From the NCBI GenBank assembly GCA_946222285.1, contig CAMIIP010000002.1:62001-126000 (forward strand): a stretch of 64,000 nucleotides of DNA, written 5' to 3'. Below the pieces are notes generated by a model, which was not told the DNA's origin, searched no databases, and saw only the letters and a list, made by a program, of their open reading frames with translations. Positions 1 through 8,483 of the stretch are shown one piece after another. The stretch's first letter is position 1. Each line of letters starts with the position of its first letter. Source of the stretch: an uncultured Rothia sp. (GTDB lineage Bacteria > Actinomycetota > Actinomycetes > Actinomycetales > Micrococcaceae). Position numbers and translations under genes: made by a program.

Positions 1-900
1 AATGCGCAGGGTAGCTCGCTCAACTCGCCGCCGAATAGTAGCACTTCAACCCCGTCGAACTCGCGCCGCGCTCGTCTAGAACGGGCAGCCCACAATATCT
101 ATGCGGGTTTCATCGAAGACCAAGAGGGTCTTCTTGAATCGGCAATTTCTGGGGGAGAACAAGAAAACCAAGGACCAAACGTTGAAGACTGGTACCAGGA
201 AACCGACCTACTCTTAGCTCTGCTCAACGAGCCAAGAGAGTACCAAGAATTCGAGTTACCCACCCACCTCAGCGCTTCGCAACTGGTGGCCCTGCGTTCT
301 AATACAGAGGCTGTGATCGATGATTTCATCAGACCTATGCCGCAAAGACCGGGCATAGCAGCACGTCAGGGCAGCATGTTTCACTCCTGGGTGGAGTCTC
401 ATTTTGAGCGTTCGGCCATGCTTGATTTCGAAGAAGAAGATTTTGCCGATGAGGATATAGACAATGAGCTTAGCCTGCCTGAGCTACGCGAGAATTTCTT
501 GGCGAGCGAATGGGCTAATATTCAGCCCTGGGCGGTGGAATATCCGATTGAAACACCGGTTGAGGGTATCTCGGTACGCGGCCGTGTGGACGCGATTTTC
601 CGGCACGTAGATAGTGCCGGGAAAGTTACCTGGGAGATGGTGGACTGGAAAACCGGTCGGGTTCCCACCCAGACCGAGATGGACTCAAAATCTATTCAGC
701 TAGCTTTGTACCGTCTGGCTTTTGCTCGTTTGCACGGAATCAACGTGGAGGACGTTTTTGCCACCTTCTTCTACGTGAACGTGGGCAAAACCGTGCGTCC
801 CAACCGGCTTGCTGATGAAGAATCTTTGCGGCGATTGATTCAGCGGGCACGGCGATCCGGTCAGAAAATTTCACGAGAGCAGAGGGGCGAACGGCGCTAG
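1..900 (+). CDS. adnB: AdnB-type helicase-nuclease, C-terminal nuclease part (5' end outside window)
   Basis: The frame is open from base 1, so this is the last 299 residues of a larger protein. The visible part is a RecB-family PD-(D/E)XK nuclease domain: a GRVDAIF motif near fragment residues 194-200, the catalytic DWKTGR motif near 215-220 and the QLALYRLA helix near 233-240. In Actinobacteria the UvrD/RecB-like proteins AdnA and AdnB form a double-strand-break resecting motor-nuclease, and adnB lies next to nudC and uvrD2, as here. The first 30 or so residues are Ser/Asn/Pro-rich and look like a linker. Assignment to AdnB rather than AdnA rests on gene order; the helicase domains cannot be seen. 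Confidence 0.75.
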   Translation, partial: NAQGSSLNSPPNSSTSTPSNSRRARLERAAHNIYAGFIEDQEGLLESAISGGEQENQGPNVEDWYQETDLLLALLNEPREYQEFELPTHLSASQLVALRSNTEAVIDDFIRPMPQRPGIAARQGSMFHSWVESHFERSAMLDFEEEDFADEDIDNELSLPELRENFLASEWANIQPWAVEYPIETPVEGISVRGRVDAIFRHVDSAGKVTWEMVDWKTGRVPTQTEMDSKSIQLALYRLAFARLHGINVEDVFATFFYVNVGKTVRPNRLADEESLRRLIQRARRSGQKISREQRGERR

Positions 901-935
901 CGAATCGGTCAGCGGCGCGGTCTGCCGGTGCTGAT

Positions 936-1937
936 TTATCCGGTCTTCGCCGATGCAGATTCTTCGGGGGCAGTCTTTGCCTCTGAAGAATCTGAGATTT
1001 CGCCAACTCTGCGCAGATCTGACTCGAGGGTATGGAGAAGCTCATCGGCTTCTTCAATCATCACAGAGTCATCGAGCTCAATACCGCGGATAAGCCACTG
1101 AGCGAGGGCAAATTCAGCGTAGAGATTAGCACGCAAGGAGAGCGAAGTATCCGGACGTTGCGGCATCTGCTCGGCGTACACTGTCATCACCTGATCGATG
1201 AAAGAGCGGCTCTCACAGGCGAGTAACCAGGAGAAGTCCATTGCGGGATCGCCTACGCAAACTTCAGACCAACCGGTGACTTCGGTGATTTTTTTCTGGT
1301 TGAGCACCAGATTGTCTTCGCTGAGATCGCCGTGGACAACACGCGGGCGAAAATCCCACATCTTGGTATCTGTGAGTTGATCTCGCCAACGGCGCAGAAG
1401 CCCCTGCGGTACTCGGTCGGTTTCTTCTACACGATTTAGTTCTGCAAGCCGGCGTTCGCGTAGCTGCCCTGAGGTATAGACCGGTAGGTCGGCGTCCTCA
1501 ATAATCGTGGTAGGCATAACATGAATGGTGGCAATGAGTCGCCCCAGCGAGGTCGCTAAATCTTCAGTTCCCGATCGAGCATGGGCGGAAATTTCTGCGA
1601 GTTCATCAATGGTGTAGAGAGTTCCAGGGATATGCGTGTAAATAAAGGTTTGCATACCGCCTATTGGAACCGAACCAACGATGGTGGGCACCTGGAAGGG
1701 GAGGCGGGCACGTAATCCTGCCGAAAATGATTGCAGAATAACGTGTTCAGCTTCTAATCGGACGCTTGCTTCGGGATTTTTGGGTGAGCGCACGCGCCAG
1801 CGTTTGTCTTCTGAATCGATGATGATGGCGGAATCGAAGTCTACAGCGTCGTCTGCTGAGGGTAGAGCGGCTACGGGGTAGAGCCCGGGCACTCCGGCAG
1901 ATACAATAGCGGCAAGTTGAAGCGGTGTAACAGTCAC
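936..1937 (-). CDS. Phosphotransferase (APH/choline-kinase fold) family protein
   Basis: A 333-residue protein starting at GTG, divergent from nudC. It has the aminoglycoside-phosphotransferase signature HGDLSEDNLVL near residue 202, where the Asp is the usual catalytic base and the Asn a metal ligand, followed by GDPAMDFSWLL. The position where these kinases normally carry the second metal-binding Asp (I-D-W) reads T-G-W, so activity is uncertain. The C-terminus is charged and low in complexity. Substrate unknown. Proteins of this kind are often labelled aminoglycoside or macrolide phosphotransferase, but its place in a conserved housekeeping block argues against a resistance role. Confidence 0.75.
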   Translation of the reverse strand: MTVTPLQLAAIVSAGVPGLYPVAALPSADDAVDFDSAIIIDSEDKRWRVRSPKNPEASVRLEAEHVILQSFSAGLRARLPFQVPTIVGSVPIGGMQTFIYTHIPGTLYTIDELAEISAHARSGTEDLATSLGRLIATIHVMPTTIIEDADLPVYTSGQLRERRLAELNRVEETDRVPQGLLRRWRDQLTDTKMWDFRPRVVHGDLSEDNLVLNQKKITEVTGWSEVCVGDPAMDFSWLLACESRSFIDQVMTVYAEQMPQRPDTSLSLRANLYAEFALAQWLIRGIELDDSVMIEEADELLHTLESDLRRVGEISDSSEAKTAPEESASAKTG

Positions 1938-1973
1938 CTTTCCAGACTACAAGAGAATCAGCAGGTCACAGCA

Positions 1974-3098
1974 ATGCAACAGAACTCTAGCCAGAAATTT
2001 AGCGCTAACTCAAAGAACGCGAAAAGTGTTGTATCTGGCTTTTCGCTCTTGGGATATGTGCCGCTGACTGCAACTAAAATTCGGACGGACGGCGATGCTC
2101 GCACAGATGAGAATTTTTTGGCTGATTTGGTGGAGAATTTCTTAACGGACTCTTTGACTGACAATGCTCCGCTTCTGCTGGCGGTTTCCGGTAGCGATAT
2201 TCTGCTCGATAGTTCTGGGTGTCCTGTTCTCTTGGATTCTTCTGCCCTCAAAGCTGATGAATTACGCAGACTTGCCGGTGAGAAGCAGAATCGAGCTGAT
2301 TTGCTTTGCATAGGGCGAATCTCTGCGGGTGGGGCAGATAAGGCCGTTTTAGCACTGACCGGGGGCTGGGAGACGGTCTGTAATTTTGGAACTGAAAACC
2401 TCAATCTGCTCGGTCCTGATGGCGAGCAGCAAACGCCGCGTGAGATTCTCGCTGCACGCACCGAGGGGCACTGGACTTCTGCGCGAGAGTATGCGGAAAT
2501 GGTGGCAAACTCGCACGACACAGCGTTGAAGCAGTGGCTGGAACTTGTCAGCGCCGCGGTGGCGCTCAACAACTGGCATAGTCGAGCTGGATTTGACCCA
2601 ACATCCGGTGAGCAAACCTACGTGGCTCAAGCTGGGTGGAGTCGAGTAACGGCATCGGGGCGTGAGCTCTTTCCCCGTACTGATCCTGCAGTGATTACGG
2701 TGGTGACCGCACGAATTGAGGGCGTAGAGAAAATTCTGCTGGGGCAGGCTCGTGCCTGGGAGAAGAAGAGGTTTTCCACTTTCGCCGGTTTTGTGGAGGC
2801 GGGGGAGTCGATTGAAAACGCGGTGGAGCGGGAACTCTGGGAGGAATGCGGGGCAAAGGTTGCCACCATACAGTACATGGGTTCTCAGCCTTGGCCTTTT
2901 CCGCGTTCGCTCATGTTGGGGTTCCGCGCTGAAATTTCTAACCCCGACGACGTGCGAGCCGACGGCGATGAGATTGAGACGGTGCGTTGGTTCAGCCGCG
3001 AGGAGCTAACAGCGGCTGCTGCATCTGGCGAGATAAAGTTGCCTTCCCGCGCGTCGATTTCCCGGGCATTGATTGAGGACTTTCTGGAAAAGAGATAG
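1974..3098 (+). CDS. nudC: NAD(+) diphosphatase NudC (Nudix hydrolase)
   Basis: 374 residues from ATG 1974. An in-frame TTG at 1917 would overlap the divergent gene and is less likely. The complete Nudix box (GFVEAGE...RELWEECGA) lies near residues 272-296. It is followed by SQPWPFPRS near 304, the signature of NADH diphosphatases, which hydrolyse NAD(H) to NMN(H) and AMP and can remove NAD caps from RNA. The segment between the N-terminal domain and FPRTDPAV, where NudC enzymes usually hold a four-cysteine zinc ribbon, contains no cysteine. Neighbours uvrD2 and adnB fit the actinobacterial order. Confidence 0.85.
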   Translation: MQQNSSQKFSANSKNAKSVVSGFSLLGYVPLTATKIRTDGDARTDENFLADLVENFLTDSLTDNAPLLLAVSGSDILLDSSGCPVLLDSSALKADELRRLAGEKQNRADLLCIGRISAGGADKAVLALTGGWETVCNFGTENLNLLGPDGEQQTPREILAARTEGHWTSAREYAEMVANSHDTALKQWLELVSAAVALNNWHSRAGFDPTSGEQTYVAQAGWSRVTASGRELFPRTDPAVITVVTARIEGVEKILLGQARAWEKKRFSTFAGFVEAGESIENAVERELWEECGAKVATIQYMGSQPWPFPRSLMLGFRAEISNPDDVRADGDEIETVRWFSREELTAAAASGEIKLPSRASISRALIEDFLEKR

Positions 3099-3270
3099 CG
3101 GGCTCTGGGGGATTTGTAGCTGATTATCTCTATGAGGGTTATTTATAAGATGCTCATAACTTTATCCGATTTGGCTGCCCGGCCTCAGCTCAGTGAGAAT
3201 TTTGCCTCCTCCCATCCGCAATAACCTAAACTAGAGTGAGCCTCAATCCGTCCCTACCTCCAGGAGTGCC

Positions 3271-5115
3271 ATGTCTTCTCTACCGAATCGTTCCCACGAT
3301 CAGCGTGGTTCAGCGAATCCAGTAGAGCCGGCTCAACTCAGCCCCGAAGACATCCTGAAAGGGATAGATCCAGAGCAGCGCCGCGTGGCAACTGAATTAG
3401 ATGGTCCCATGTGTGTTCTCGCCGGTGCGGGAACCGGTAAAACCCGAGCGATTACGCATCGTATCGCCTACGGTATCGCTACCGGAAAGTACGTTCCTAC
3501 CAGGGTATTAGCTCTTTCTTTTACCACCCGCGCCGCAGATGAAATGCGAGTCCGCTTACGCGCTCTTGGAGCCGTCGGCGTTCAAGCTCGTACCTTCCAC
3601 TCAGCAGCCCTACGGCAGCTCCGCTTCTTCTGGCCCCAGGCTGTAGGCGGCACCGAGCCTCGCATCATCGCCCATAAGTCGCAACTCATTACCGAAGCCG
3701 CCCAGCGCTTACGCATCAGCACAGACCGCGCTATGCTTCGCGATTTAGCGGCTGAAATTGAGTGGGCAAAAGTTAACATGCACACCTATGACACGCTCAT
3801 GCCCCACCTAGCAGAGCGCGAACTGCCCTCGGACATCAGCCCGGTCAACATGTGTCGCCTTTTCAAAGCCTACGAAGACCTCAAAGATGAACGAAACATC
3901 ATTGACTTTGAAGACGTTCTGCTCCTGACCGTTGGAGTGTTAGAGGATGACGAGCAGGTGGCCGCCGCCGTCCGTCAACAGTACCGGCACTTTATGGTGG
4001 ATGAGTATCAGGACGTTTCGCCCCTACAACAGCGACTGCTCGATGCCTGGTTGGGTGGGCGCGAAGACCTCTGCGTCGTCGGCGATGCCTCACAGACTAT
4101 TTATTCCTTCACCGGCGCAACCAGCCGGCACCTTCTGGATTTTAGAAAAAAGTACGAGAACGCTAATCTTGTCAAGCTCATTCGCGACTACCGTTCCACC
4201 CACCAGGTTGTCGAACTTGCTAACACTCTGCTCCATTCGCGCAAGCCAGCTAAAGATTCCACTTCCGATTCATGGGCGGAGCCACTGGAACTAAAATCTC
4301 AGCGGGGGAGCGGACCCACCGCAGAATTCTTTGAATATGCTGATGATGAGGACGAAGCGGCAGGCATTGCTGAGGACATCCAAGATCTCATCAGTAAAGA
4401 CGGTGTGCAGCCCTCAGAGATTGCCGTGCTTTTTAGAACCAACGGACAGTCAGCAGCCCTAGAGCAGGCTCTGAACGATGAGGGAATCGCCTACCAACTG
4501 CGCGGTGCCGAGCAGTTCTTCTCCCGCCCCGAGGTCAAAAACGCTCACGCGCAACTGCGCGGTGCGGCAGCGGCTCAGGGTAACGAACCGGTGCCCCAGG
4601 CAACCAGAGACATTCTCAAATCCTTGGGCTATACGGCTCAAGGTCCCGCCTCGTCCGGCGCTGTTCGTCAAAAGTGGGAGTCGATGGCGGCTCTCGTCTC
4701 TATGGCAGATCGTTTGCACGAAGACCGCGAAAAAGAACGCTCTCAGGCTCAGGAAAACGGTGCCAGCGAACTACCTTCACCCTTTACGATGGCGGAGTTT
4801 GTGGCGGTTCTATCTCAGCGTATGGCTCACCAAGACCCGCCGGTCATGAACGGCGTTACTCTGGCGTCGCTACACTCAGCCAAAGGCTTGGAGTGGGACG
4901 CTGTCTTTCTCTGCGGGCTCAACGAGGGGCTCATGCCGATTTCTTTCGCTAAGACCGGGGACGAAATTGATGAAGAACGCCGCCTGCTTTATGTGGGCAT
5001 CACCCGTGCCCGCAAGCACCTGACCTTTACCTGGTCCCGTGCCCGGACTCCCGGCGGGCGAGCTAACCGCCGTCGTTCTCGCTTTCTTGACTCTATCGCT
5101 CCCAAAAATATCTAG
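3271..5115 (+). CDS. uvrD2: ATP-dependent DNA helicase UvrD2 (SF1, short form)
   Basis: 614 residues with a good Shine-Dalgarno (aggag) before ATG 3271. SF1A helicase motifs are in order: Walker A AGAGTGKT near residue 51, Walker B/motif II DEYQDVSP near 242, motif IV-V LHSAKGLEWDAVF near 530 and motif VI LLYVGITRARK near 570. It is a 3'-5' DNA translocase of the UvrD/PcrA group. Mycobacterial UvrD2 continues after motif VI into an HRDC domain and a four-cysteine module. This protein stops at SRFLDSIAPKNI with neither. A weak promoter-like pair (TTGCCT / TAAACT, 19-bp gap) precedes it. It is followed 22 bp later by a metallopeptidase gene. Confidence 0.85.
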   Translation: MSSLPNRSHDQRGSANPVEPAQLSPEDILKGIDPEQRRVATELDGPMCVLAGAGTGKTRAITHRIAYGIATGKYVPTRVLALSFTTRAADEMRVRLRALGAVGVQARTFHSAALRQLRFFWPQAVGGTEPRIIAHKSQLITEAAQRLRISTDRAMLRDLAAEIEWAKVNMHTYDTLMPHLAERELPSDISPVNMCRLFKAYEDLKDERNIIDFEDVLLLTVGVLEDDEQVAAAVRQQYRHFMVDEYQDVSPLQQRLLDAWLGGREDLCVVGDASQTIYSFTGATSRHLLDFRKKYENANLVKLIRDYRSTHQVVELANTLLHSRKPAKDSTSDSWAEPLELKSQRGSGPTAEFFEYADDEDEAAGIAEDIQDLISKDGVQPSEIAVLFRTNGQSAALEQALNDEGIAYQLRGAEQFFSRPEVKNAHAQLRGAAAAQGNEPVPQATRDILKSLGYTAQGPASSGAVRQKWESMAALVSMADRLHEDREKERSQAQENGASELPSPFTMAEFVAVLSQRMAHQDPPVMNGVTLASLHSAKGLEWDAVFLCGLNEGLMPISFAKTGDEIDEERRLLYVGITRARKHLTFTWSRARTPGGRANRRRSRFLDSIAPKNI

Positions 5116-5137
5116 CATTAGCATCCGAAAGTTTTCT

Positions 5138-5749
5138 GTGCCGCCTTCTTTGCCCCGCTTGGGATCGACCGAGCAGATTATTCCCGCTACAGCTACGCGG
5201 CCAGAGATTCTGGTGGTGCGTTCGGCCAGGCGACGTAAAACGGTTAGCGCGCGCCCGGAGGGGCAGAATCGGGTGCGGCTCATGGTGCCGGCTACTAGTA
5301 GCGGCAAAGATATTGAAGGGTACATTCAGAAGCTGGTTCCAGCTATCCTTGCCCAGCAAGAGCAGCGGAAAGCGCGTCAGCAGACTCGTTTAGGCAATGA
5401 CTATCTTCATGCCCGTGCCGACTACTTGCTCAGCATTTTTCTCTCTGAAAGTTTGCCGGCAAGCTTTGTGCCTCCAGAAACTATCCGCTGGGTGAGCAAC
5501 CAAAACACCCGCTGGGGTTCGGCAACTCCCTCGCGCGGCAGTATTCGTATCTCCCATCTGATTCAAAATGCACCCGAGTACGTGATTGATTTTGTGCTTC
5601 ACCACGAGCTCTGCCATTTTATTGAGCTCAACCATACCGCCCGTTTCCGGGTATTAGAAAGCCTCTACCCCCGTAAAGCGGAAGCAGAGGTATTTCTGGA
5701 AGGTTTTATTTTAGGGCAGAAGCATCCTTCTAAGCGCGCTAGCTCTTAG
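5138..5749 (+). CDS. YgjP-like M48-type metallopeptidase
   Basis: 203 residues if started at GTG 5138. An upstream ATG at 5039 lies inside uvrD2 and is unlikely. The C-terminal half carries HHELCHF near residues 154-160, a zinc-binding HExxH-like site with Cys in the fourth position (H-E-L-C-H), followed by NHTARF, the downstream pattern of the YgjP/DUF45 family. The segment VSNQNTRWGSATPSRGSIRIS is the conserved core preceding it. Substrate unknown. It sits directly behind uvrD2, as in other actinobacteria. Its last 11 bases overlap the convergent gene. The start codon is uncertain because no strong ribosome site is visible. Confidence 0.72.
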   Translation: MPPSLPRLGSTEQIIPATATRPEILVVRSARRRKTVSARPEGQNRVRLMVPATSSGKDIEGYIQKLVPAILAQQEQRKARQQTRLGNDYLHARADYLLSIFLSESLPASFVPPETIRWVSNQNTRWGSATPSRGSIRISHLIQNAPEYVIDFVLHHELCHFIELNHTARFRVLESLYPRKAEAEVFLEGFILGQKHPSKRASS

Positions 5750-7184
5750 AGCCGTCTTGACCATCTGAACCATCGTCAGAAGTGGAGCGGGATTCAGGCT
5801 CAGAAGATTCTTCGGTCTCGTCATAACCACCGGAGAGTAGCTTCTCTAGCGCCGCATCAAATTCGTCGTCGGAGGCATTCACCATTTCTGTGCGCTGACG
5901 GTAGGAGTCAAGATCATCCAGTTCGTCGCCGGTCGGTAGAGTCTCCGGTGCGTTCCAAAGCTCATCGCGGGCATCGGTACCGTTTTCTTCGCCAAAGACA
6001 CGCCAGAAATTGGCGGCTTCACGATTCTTACGGGGATGAAGTTCCAGCCCAACAAGTGCAGCAAAAATATGCTCGGCAGGACCGCCATTAGCGTGGCGGC
6101 GGTTCATGGTTTCCGCAAGCTGGGCGGCCATCGGCAGATTCTTGGTTGCCGCTTCGGTTACCACAGCTACCCAGCCTTCAACGAGGGCGAGGAGAGTTTC
6201 AAGACGCGCCAGCGCTAACTGCTGATCTTCGGTATTCTGCGGGGTGAACATATCCGCAGCAAAAGCTTCCTGCATAGCTTCTGGATTCATCGGATCAATA
6301 TCCTGCGCCGCGTCTTGCATACGCTCAATATCAATGTGAATACCGCGGGCGTAACGCTTGATGAGATCAATTATGTCTTCTCGAAGCCAAGGATTTGCTT
6401 TATAGAGACGCACTAGCGCAGCCTCTCGAACCGCCAGATAGAGCATGACTTCCTGAGCAGGAATTTCTAGTCCCTCTCCGAAGGCCTTGATGCCCGAAGG
6501 CACCAGTGCAGAACGTCCGTCGGCCATCGGCAACCCCACATCAGTAGAAGAAACAACCTCTGTAGAGAGCTTGCCAATAGATTGACCGGCTTGGGCTCCA
6601 AACATCATGCCTGCAATACCTGAAAAAATATTGCCATTATCACCCAAAAGCGATTTGAGCTCTTCAGGCATTTGCGAATCCATGGAGCTGTTCATTGCCT
6701 CCGACATAGAGGTAGCTATAGGTCCGGCAATCTCCTGAAAGACCTGGAAAGTATTTTCAACGTATTCAGACTTTGACCAAGCTTCCGTAGTGATACCGGT
6801 GCGATCAAACGCAGTTACAGGATCGAGCCAGAGATCTGCTAACTGAGTAGCATCGGCAACCGCAGATTTCTCATTGGCTGAAACCGATGGATCACCCTGG
6901 GACGAGACAAACTGCCGGGCGGTCTGACGGGCGAGATCCCAGTTCACCGGAGAGTCAGAGGGGGCTGCGCTCATCATGGCGCTTACCTGAGCAAAAATTC
7001 CCTGCATCATGGCAGGATCCATGGGTATGCCGCCCATATTTTTGAGCATCTCAGGGTCAATACCCATTGCTGCGGGATCAAAGTTGCCCTCGGAGAAGCC
7101 ACCGTTTTCAGAAAGCTTCTTAAAAAATTCTTCGAAGGGGTCTGAACCATCGTTGTTTTCGTGTGAATTATTCTGCGAACCCAT
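5739..7184 (-). CDS. Zincin-like metalloprotease family protein (DUF2342)
   Basis: 481 residues. The N-terminus is acidic and Gly/Met-rich. The middle and C-terminal parts match the actinobacterial zincin_2/DUF2342 family: VEGWVAVVTEAA, RRHANGGPAEHIFAALVGLELHPR and the closing PTGDELDDLDSY. Members are predicted zinc metallohydrolases that have also been labelled F420-biosynthesis associated. No reaction is established. The C-terminal 40 residues are Ser/Glu/Asp-rich and probably disordered. Convergent with the YgjP-like peptidase and divergent from the PDZ protease gene, in the order usual for this block. Confidence 0.8.
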   Translation of the reverse strand: MGSQNNSHENNDGSDPFEEFFKKLSENGGFSEGNFDPAAMGIDPEMLKNMGGIPMDPAMMQGIFAQVSAMMSAAPSDSPVNWDLARQTARQFVSSQGDPSVSANEKSAVADATQLADLWLDPVTAFDRTGITTEAWSKSEYVENTFQVFQEIAGPIATSMSEAMNSSMDSQMPEELKSLLGDNGNIFSGIAGMMFGAQAGQSIGKLSTEVVSSTDVGLPMADGRSALVPSGIKAFGEGLEIPAQEVMLYLAVREAALVRLYKANPWLREDIIDLIKRYARGIHIDIERMQDAAQDIDPMNPEAMQEAFAADMFTPQNTEDQQLALARLETLLALVEGWVAVVTEAATKNLPMAAQLAETMNRRHANGGPAEHIFAALVGLELHPRKNREAANFWRVFGEENGTDARDELWNAPETLPTGDELDDLDSYRQRTEMVNASDDEFDAALEKLLSGGYDETEESSEPESRSTSDDGSDGQDGSKS

Positions 7185-7346
7185 AACATGCCTCTTTCCT
7201 CTAGGCCTTACATATTCTTAGTGTTCCCTACGCTACCGAAACAGTCTGAATGAATTCCAATGTTCTGCCCATAGCTATGAAACGTACAGCAAACAATCAG
7301 CTCACTGTAGAACGGCAAGGGGAGGGAATTTGGGTACGCTAGAGAA

Positions 7347-8456
7347 ATGACTTCAGAAAGACCTGCCCCGACAGTAATGAATACCAAGGCATCTCAGCCG
7401 GTTAAGCGACGTCGCCCTACAGCCCGAACTGTAGCTGGGTGGGGCACGTCTTTACTGATGGTGGCAGGTTTTGTGGTGCCGGTGAATTTTGTGACGGAAG
7501 AGCCTGGCCCAACCTTCAACACCATCGGCGAATACGATGGCCAGCAGCTTATTTCAGTGGAGGGAACGAAAACTTATGATGTCTCGGGCAACCTTGATAT
7601 GACAACAGTTTCTGTTTCCGGTGGACCAAACACCACTATCTCTGCTATTCCTGCCCTGTCTGCATGGTTGCAATCTTCAACCGTGGTTTTACCCTCGGAT
7701 TTGCTTTATCCGCCTACGACAACGCGCGAGGAAGTAGCTGAAAAAAATTCTGCCGATATGTCTAATTCGCAGGAAGTCGCTCAGGCCGCTGCGCTGAATT
7801 ATCTGGGAAAACCGGTCAAGGAAAAACTGAGCGTGACTTCGGTCAGCGAACAAAGCTCTGCTTTTGGAAAAATCAAAGAAGGCGATATTCTGCTGAAATT
7901 GGGAGACCACAATCTTGAGCAGTTTCCCCAAATCGAAGAAATTCTCACCAAGAATCGCGATCAGCCTATTGACGTAACGGTTGAGCGCGAGGGAAAAGAA
8001 GCCACGGAAAAAGTCACTCCTGTTTATGATGCTACGAGCAAGCGTTATCTATTGGGGCTTTCTCTGCAACGTGGCTATGAGTTCCCTTTTACCGTCAAGT
8101 ATAGGCTGGAAGAAGTAGGCGGTCCAAGCGCCGGCATGATGTTTTCTCTTGGCATCATTGACGAGCTCACCGAAGGAAATATGACGGGCGGCGTTCACTT
8201 TGCTGGCACCGGAACCATCGAATCTACAGGCGAAGTTGGTCCCATCGGCGGTATCGCCCAAAAGATGGTGGGAGCTAAAGACGCCGGAGCCACGGTTTTT
8301 CTGGCACCGGCAGATAACTGCGATGAAGTTGTAGGGCATATCCCAGAGGGACTGAGCGTTGTGAAGGTTTCTACCCTCACCGAAGCGGCAGAGGCAGTGG
8401 AAAAAATCGGTCAGGGCCAAGACCCCTCGACATTCCCCACCTGCACTGCCGGCTAA
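7347..8456 (+). CDS. PDZ-domain Lon-like serine protease (YlbL family), membrane-anchored
   Basis: 369 residues: a basic N-terminus, one membrane segment near residues 28-50, then an extracytoplasmic part. A PDZ domain lies near 150-220 (AFGKIKEGDILLKLGDHNL). A Lon-type protease domain follows with the catalytic Ser in GGPSAGMMF near residue 260 and the catalytic Lys in GGIAQKMVGA near 305. Such proteins probably trim extracytoplasmic substrates. It is divergent from the zincin gene; the intergenic 160 bp should hold both promoters but no clear boxes stand out. Confidence 0.85.
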   Translation: MTSERPAPTVMNTKASQPVKRRRPTARTVAGWGTSLLMVAGFVVPVNFVTEEPGPTFNTIGEYDGQQLISVEGTKTYDVSGNLDMTTVSVSGGPNTTISAIPALSAWLQSSTVVLPSDLLYPPTTTREEVAEKNSADMSNSQEVAQAAALNYLGKPVKEKLSVTSVSEQSSAFGKIKEGDILLKLGDHNLEQFPQIEEILTKNRDQPIDVTVEREGKEATEKVTPVYDATSKRYLLGLSLQRGYEFPFTVKYRLEEVGGPSAGMMFSLGIIDELTEGNMTGGVHFAGTGTIESTGEVGPIGGIAQKMVGAKDAGATVFLAPADNCDEVVGHIPEGLSVVKVSTLTEAAEAVEKIGQGQDPSTFPTCTAG

Positions 8457-8483
8457 GTATTTTGGTGAGCTAGAGCCCTACCT

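Noticed and set aside
936..1937. Aminoglycoside or macrolide resistance gene
   Set aside because: Only the general phosphotransferase fold is visible; it sits in a conserved chromosomal block and lacks a usual metal-binding Asp.
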